Source of the DNA: Entrophospora sp. SA101
Lineage: Eukaryota; Glomeromycota; Glomeromycetes; Entrophosporales; Entrophosporaceae
Assembly (NCBI GenBank): GCA_958430865.1
Contig: CAUDNR010004431.1
Coordinates: 6,081-25,407 of the forward strand
Length of the DNA: 19,327 nucleotides
Reading direction: 5' to 3'
The position numbers and the translations under genes are program-made. Within the stretch, counting starts at the first letter, position 1, and each line of letters opens with the position of its first letter. Shown here one piece after another: positions 15,552-19,327 of this stretch. The notes under the pieces are model-generated. The model ran no database searches. It was not told the origin of the DNA and saw only the letters and a list, made by a program, of their open reading frames with translations.

Positions 15552-16454
15552 TCCAAAGACAAGAAAGATGCATATTTTTCAGAGGGTAAGGAGAATCGAA
15601 TCCCTCTTCAAGGATCGCAAAATTCCACTTCGACTTTACTAGAGAGACGAATTCGTGAGATAATTCAAAGCGAGCTTGTAAATTCCACTTTATTAGAGGA
15701 GGCTATAAGTAAAATCTTACGAAATTTTCAGAAATCTAGTACCGCAAATCATACTTCCCAACAAAGCAAAGATACCGAGGATGAAGAAATTATCAAAGAT
15801 ATGGAAATTAACTTTGTCAAGGATAAAGATGCAATAGATGTTCCAACTGTGAGGGGTAAAATCAATCGTTTAGTGCTTTCTGCCATTACAGTCGATCCCG
15901 GCGCTAATACTTTACTTATGTCTAAGGACATTGCTGAACGCTTGGGTTTAAAAATCGATAAAAGTGCGGTGTTTTATTTCAAGGGGGCGGCCACTGTCCT
16001 AACCAAATCTATTGGAATGGTTTATAACGTACCATTAACCCTAGCTCCTGGTTGTGTATTTCATTTAGATTTTGCAGTCATTGAATATGACAAGTCTATG
16101 GTTATATTGAGTAATCCCTTCCTTGAAAAACATGAATGTATAATGAATTGGCCTAAATCCGAAATGAAGCTTCATTGCAATGGAAAAGATTTTTACATTC
16201 CAGTTACTATGCATAAAGTCGAAAATAAGATTGAGGTTCACTGTGTCAATTCAATTCCATCTATTTCTGAAGATACAGAGTTAAAAAAAAAATGCGTGAA
16301 TTGCGAGGAGTTAGAAAAATTGCTATATGAGGTACTCAACTCCAGGTTAAAATTAATTGAACTCAATAAAAAATTGCGACTTCATAGAAATAAACCTGAA
16401 GACTTTTATAAGAAGGTTGTCAATACTGATATAGAAAAGGCGAAGATAGATTAG
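15552..16454 (+). CDS. Retropepsin-like aspartyl protease
   Basis: The frame is open from 15552, and its first in-frame ATG at 15801 would give 217 aa. Numbering from that Met, the active-site strand ITVDPGANTLLMS (residues 29-41) has the shape of the retropepsin D-S/T-G-A loop but with Pro at the second position. A helix IAERLGL follows, and the second landmark of the fold, MVILSNPFLEKHECIMNW (100-117), stands where retropepsins have an ILG-x-x-FL loop. The enzyme class cleaves Gag polyproteins as a homodimer. The C-terminal 60 residues are helical and Lys-rich, with a CVNCEELE segment. The 83 codons before the ATG (ESTLLERRIREI-like helices) look like real protein, which suggests it was once fused to the Gag frame. 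No reverse transcriptase or RNase H follows. The stop overlaps that of the convergent gene by two bases. Confidence 0.7.
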   Translation, partial: SKDKKDAYFSEGKENRIPLQGSQNSTSTLLERRIREIIQSELVNSTLLEEAISKILRNFQKSSTANHTSQQSKDTEDEEIIKDMEINFVKDKDAIDVPTVRGKINRLVLSAITVDPGANTLLMSKDIAERLGLKIDKSAVFYFKGAATVLTKSIGMVYNVPLTLAPGCVFHLDFAVIEYDKSMVILSNPFLEKHECIMNWPKSEMKLHCNGKDFYIPVTMHKVENKIEVHCVNSIPSISEDTELKKKCVNCEELEKLLYEVLNSRLKLIELNKKLRLHRNKPEDFYKKVVNTDIEKAKID

Positions 16455-17131
16455 TTGAGATTTAAAAATCTTTCAGACTCGCGTTTGGCTTCTTCTGCTT
16501 CTTCTGCTTCTCTGCGTCCACGTTCGATTAAAGTATACATGTCATCTTTTCCTCCTACTTTTTTTGTCAGTTTATTGACCGTGTCAACCCCATTGATAAC
16601 ATTAGGTAAGTCAGAAATTCGAACAGATTTAGATCTCAGTTTTCTATTTTTAACCCGCTTATCAGAAGTAACATTAGAATCTAGATGTAGGTTCGAAGAA
16701 CCATGATTCAAAGAAGAGCGGAGCTCGAATCCCGATTCATCCCCTAAAGGCTTGCTCTGCAATAAAATATCTTTGTTAATTTGATGTGTTTCAAACGCTG
16801 AAGTCTGCCCATTAGAATTTTCAGCTATATTAGCTTGGTCAATATTTGGTAAATGTGATTCAGGTATAGATAAATCCTGATTTAGGGGTGCTATTGAATC
16901 TGATATAGGCTGATACCATTCTATCATACTAACTTCTTGTCCTCTCCAAATTCTATAAAAACGGTCATTCGTCATAGGATATTTTTTTCTCAATTCCTTC
17001 AAAACTTCAGTTTTGGGTTTTGCATCACGATATTGTATAATAAATTTATAATCTTCTGGTGATAATGGAACCGCATCAGATCGCATACGTTTAACCATGT
17101 TAATATTTTTTATAGTATACATACTATCCAT
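16451..17131 (-). CDS. Putative HTH-like DNA-binding protein with disordered middle
   Basis: 226 aa from the first ATG; M12 (MVKRMRSDAV) is an alternative start. Residues about 20-70, LSPEDYKFIIQYRDAKPKTE then VLKELRKKYPMTNDRFYRIW, predict three helices with the look of a helix-turn-helix or homeodomain-like fold; I associate this segment with repeated Rhizophagus proteins. The middle (about 80-165) is Ser/Asn/Gln-rich and probably disordered. It is followed by a basic stretch KRVKNRKLRSKSVRI and a C-terminal charged helix ERGRREAEEAEEAKRESERF. It could regulate the element, and the 27-bp repeats just upstream are candidate binding sites; this is inference. The 3' end is convergent with the protease gene. 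Confidence 0.6.
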   Translation of the reverse strand: MDSMYTIKNINMVKRMRSDAVPLSPEDYKFIIQYRDAKPKTEVLKELRKKYPMTNDRFYRIWRGQEVSMIEWYQPISDSIAPLNQDLSIPESHLPNIDQANIAENSNGQTSAFETHQINKDILLQSKPLGDESGFELRSSLNHGSSNLHLDSNVTSDKRVKNRKLRSKSVRISDLPNVINGVDTVNKLTKKVGGKDDMYTLIERGRREAEEAEEAKRESERFLNLN

Positions 17132-17228
17132 AATATTATTTTTAAAAAAATATTTATACTACACATAGTATCCATAATTAGTATGCATAATACACATAGT
17201 ATTTATAATATGGATAACTAGTACAGGT

Positions 17229-17319
17229 AGTATGTATAGTACACATAGTACATAAAGTATGTATAGTACACATAGTACATAAAGTATGTATAGTACACAT
17301 AGTACATAAAGTATGTATA
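17229..17319. repeat. 27-bp tandem repeat, three copies plus a partial one
   Basis: Exact units start at 17229, 17256 and 17283, each containing AGTATGTATAGTACACATAG. They lie in the 253-bp spacer between two divergent genes. Weaker ACACATAGTAT motifs continue to the left (about 17161-17205). Iterated sites at a divergent promoter are typical of regulator binding or replication control. The unit length is a multiple of three, so it also makes a spurious repeated ORF on the minus strand. Confidence 0.85.
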
Positions 17320-17384
17320 CTACATTTTCTTGCGCGATTTATCTGTAATTTTTTATTATATATATTTATTGCTAATGTACATAG

Positions 17385-18362
17385 ATGGGAGAACGAAGCC
17401 TTGAGAAAGAAATGCATCGTATCCTACAATCCTCTTCTAAATTGCGTGAATATAATAGTATGTTGCGGGATAAATGTATAAAACAAGATGAGGATTTTGA
17501 TCAAGAAAGAAATGGATGGGATCGGGATAGAAAAAAGTGGAGTAAAAAACTAGGAGGGGTTGTTGCCGAGAATCAAAACCTGCAGTTTGAAAATGCTAGT
17601 AAAGCTATTTCTCTTGCGGAATCCAAGGCTGAGAATGCTACAAAATCCAAGAAAATCGAATCACTCGAGTCTGTGATCGATATATTGAAAAGTAAGTTGT
17701 CTTCAGCCCAGAAAGATGTGATTTCGATTCAAAACGACTCACTAAAAAAAGATTCCGAGATATTATCCCTCAAATCCAAAATAGCTGAATTAGAAAATAT
17801 AAAGAGCGAATTGGAATCGAAGGTCAATGAACTTGAGTGTCTGAAATCGGAGGCTATATCAAAACCCATAGTTGGTGGGGATGACGAAAAAAATATGACC
17901 AAGCCTGATGATATATCTGCAATTAGTGAACCTAGCAAAAACATTAGTCAATATTTTCTACATGGAAAAAATATGGATCAAGCTGGAAAAATCGATACTA
18001 TATGTCTTGACACTAGCTCCGCTATTATACCAGATCACACTGATGATAAAAGTACTTCTATACCTGAGGAATCAGTAATTCGAGGCTCACCTCCAAGTGT
18101 AGATACTGAGATTATTCCCAAGGTAAGTGATAAAATTGATATTAGCAAAACTAACAACAATATACTCCAAGAAATACCGAATACCCCCTCTTTGATTGAA
18201 TCGAATACCCAGATGGGACCTGGTCCCGGGATAGGAGCAATCCCTATTGTGGCATATATTTTTCTTACTCTATTAATTATTGCGGTTATGTGGTTTGTAA
18301 GACGCACATGGGGATTTGGGAGGAAAAGTGATCGGTTACGGGATATGTGGATTGGACATTAG
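17385..18362 (+). CDS. Coiled-coil protein with C-terminal membrane anchor
   Basis: 325 aa. Residues about 5-155 are a long heptad-like coiled coil (KLREYNSMLRDK, ESLESVIDILKSKLSS, EILSLKSKIAELENIKSELE). Residues 160-280 are Ser/Thr/Asp-rich and probably disordered. A Gly/Pro-rich hinge GPGPGIGAIP is followed by one hydrophobic segment of about 20 residues (IVAYIFLTLLIIAVMWFV, about 286-303) and a basic tail RRTWGFGRKSDRLRD. There is no N-terminal signal peptide, so it looks tail-anchored, with the coiled coil on the cytoplasmic side. No family is recognised. In the element context a membrane-linked virion or assembly protein is possible. Confidence 0.65.
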   Translation: MGERSLEKEMHRILQSSSKLREYNSMLRDKCIKQDEDFDQERNGWDRDRKKWSKKLGGVVAENQNLQFENASKAISLAESKAENATKSKKIESLESVIDILKSKLSSAQKDVISIQNDSLKKDSEILSLKSKIAELENIKSELESKVNELECLKSEAISKPIVGGDDEKNMTKPDDISAISEPSKNISQYFLHGKNMDQAGKIDTICLDTSSAIIPDHTDDKSTSIPEESVIRGSPPSVDTEIIPKVSDKIDISKTNNNILQEIPNTPSLIESNTQMGPGPGIGAIPIVAYIFLTLLIIAVMWFVRRTWGFGRKSDRLRDMWIGH

Positions 18363-18460
18363 AAGTTATCTATTTAAACTTCGATTCTGGATGTTCTATA
18401 TAAGATAACTATTAGTTTTTTTTCGAACTTGAGAGAAAAAAGAAAAAAGAGCGCGAGAGT

Positions 18461-18580
18461 ATGGATGAGGTCACTTTCTTGGAATATAAACGAAACTTTG
18501 AGGCTAAAATGAAAGTTCCTACTACTCCGCATAAAAAAGAACTGAAAAATAAATCTTTAGCTTTCATTGAATATGCGTAA
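18461..18580 (+). CDS. Possible 39-aa ORF
   Basis: ATG at 18461 with codons to a TAA at 18578-18580. The peptide is charged (FLEYKRNFEAKMKV, PHKKELKNKSLAFIEYA) and not low-complexity. A purine-rich stretch (GAGAGAAAAAAGAAAAAAGAG) precedes the start. It is the last possible gene of the array. Its shortness makes chance a real alternative. Confidence 0.35.
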   Translation: MDEVTFLEYKRNFEAKMKVPTTPHKKELKNKSLAFIEYA

Positions 18581-18798
18581 TTATTGTACAATTTAATTAA
18601 GTAGTATGTATACCTCTGACAGAAAGTATATTGCTACATTTAACTAACTATTCACCTCAGGTAAGACCATTTTTGTCACCTCTTACAATAAATGCTGGAA
18701 CAAATTCAAATCGAAAATTAATTCAGATCATAGGATAGATAACTATGACCATTTTTGTACCACATGATTTTAGTACTTTATGTCAATTCAGTCATATA

Positions 18799-19180
18799 CA
18801 AAAGTTATCAAAAATGTAATACGCAAAAGTTATCAAAAATGTGATCTAATTTTTTGACACGATATAAAAGTACTCGAAGACAGTAACTATATGAGAAAGA
18901 GTTTTAGAATCGAAAAATATAGCAAGCTTTCGGTAATACGCAAAAGTTATCAAAAAAATAATATACAAAAGCGATCAAATTTTTTAACGTAAAGCAAAGT
19001 ACTTGAGCACAATTATATCAAAAATGTAATATGCAAAAGTTATCAAAAATGTAATACGCAAAAGTTATCAAAAATATAATCCAATTTTTTAACATAAAGC
19101 AAAGTATTCGAAATCATTAATTATATGAGAAAGAGTTCTAGAATCGAAAAATATAGCAAACTTTTGGTAATACCCAAAGG
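18799..19180. repeat. Nested direct repeats (25-bp units within a ~235-bp duplication)
   Basis: A 25-bp unit containing CAAAAGTTATCAAAAATGTA occurs in tandem at 18799 and 18824 and again at 19034 and 19059, with degenerate copies between (from 18941). A larger block ATATGAGAAAGAGTTYTAGA...GGTAATAC recurs with a period of about 235 bp (about 18889 and 19124). There is no coding capacity. The whole of 18581-19327 is without a gene. Subterminal repeats of a mobile element or a local satellite are the possible explanations. Confidence 0.75.
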
Positions 19181-19238
19181 TAGAATAATATGAGGAAAGA
19201 GGTAAGAAAAAATTGTGCTTTTACGTATTACCAAGTAA

Positions 19239-19316
19239 TGATAACAATTCGGCACTACGTGCCTCATCCTCGGGTTACCAAATAGGATAACGATTCGGCA
19301 CTACGTGCCTCATTCT
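19239..19316. repeat. Two palindromic repeats with GGCAC-TAC-GTGCC hairpin
   Basis: Two nearly identical units, TGATAACAATTCGGCACTAC... and GGATAACGATTCGGCACTAC..., each followed by GTGCCTCATYCT. Each contains a perfect five-base stem with a three-base loop (19251-19263 and 19297-19309). The array may continue beyond the right edge. Confidence 0.7.
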
Positions 19317-19327
19317 AAGATAACATA

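Larger units (their letters stand above)
7500..18600. mobile_element. Candidate virus-like integrated element (Polinton/retroelement mosaic)
   Basis: The core, about 10.6-16.5 kb, is ATPase, nuclease, rve integrase, Gag-like protein and retropepsin-like protease, with the HTH-like and membrane-anchored coiled-coil genes continuing the array to 18.4 kb. All lack introns, unlike the genes at the left, and are packed as divergent or convergent pairs with 3' overlaps of 39 and 4 bp and start-to-start gaps of 50 and 99 bp. Outer limits are uncertain: neither terminal inverted repeats nor LTRs nor a target duplication could be found inside the window. DNA polymerase B and a double jelly-roll capsid, expected of a complete Polinton, are not visible, so the element is partial, divergent, or extends beyond the window. 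Confidence 0.5.

Noticed and set aside
17178..17417. Cys/Thr/His repeat frame on the minus strand
   Set aside because: It is produced by the 27-bp tandem repeat, whose length is a multiple of three, and not by a gene.
17229..19180. CRISPR-like array
   Set aside because: The repeats are contiguous or nested without unique spacers of constant length, and the genome is eukaryotic in character.
1..19327. tRNA, rRNA, PolB, reverse transcriptase or jelly-roll capsid genes
   Set aside because: I looked for their characteristic motifs (such as YxDD, PolB DTD motifs, tRNA arms) in the plausible frames and found none I could support; absence by eye is not proof.

Overview
The window looks like nuclear DNA of an AT-rich fungus, most likely an arbuscular mycorrhizal fungus (Glomeromycotina, Rhizophagus-like). 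The reasons are short GT-AG spliceosomal introns of about 55-130 bases in the left third, several degenerate copies of one expanded gene family, a Crinkler-like N-terminal domain, and a RING protein with a C-terminal domain of the kind I associate with Rhizophagus. The assignment rests on recognition of sequence style and not on a database search.

Left part (1-5430) is host-like accessory DNA. It holds the 3' end of a two-exon gene cut off at about 430-440, then an inverted, broken copy of a gene family recognised by a KLWRE-x-NDGM motif. Next come a small palindromic repeat, an intact six-exon member of the same family (2405-3984, 376 aa predicted), a duplicated terminal exon, and a third degraded member (about 4305-5426).

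Middle-left (5430-7320) is a graveyard of small genes. A 76-codon reading frame is split by a 234-bp inverted-repeat element with an 11-bp target duplication. A promoter-like palindromic block here recurs 5.3 kb away. There is also a truncated Crinkler-type (ubiquitin-like) header protein.

Right part (about 7320-18600) is compact, apparently intronless and virus-like in layout. In order it carries a RING-H2 protein (-), an unknown zinc-binding protein (+), an A32-like packaging ATPase (-), a zinc-finger plus PD-(D/E)XK nuclease (+), a Polinton-type rve integrase (-), a 757-aa coiled-coil, Gag-like protein with a CCHC zinc knuckle (+), a retropepsin-like protease (+), a helix-turn-helix-like protein (-), a coiled-coil protein with a C-terminal membrane anchor (+), and perhaps a 39-aa ORF (+). 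Genes alternate in divergent and convergent pairs, with overlapping 3' ends and very short promoters. ATPase and integrase are the hallmark pair of Maverick/Polinton elements, whereas CCHC Gag plus retropepsin is the hallmark pair of LTR retroelements. Their tight packing in one array, without reverse transcriptase, protein-primed DNA polymerase or a recognisable jelly-roll capsid in view, is the most interesting feature of the window. Several catalytic sites look altered (integrase glutamate, protease D-S/T-G), so part of the element may be decaying or repurposed.

The far right (18600-19327) holds no gene; it is a field of 25-bp and about 235-bp direct repeats followed by two palindromic repeats.
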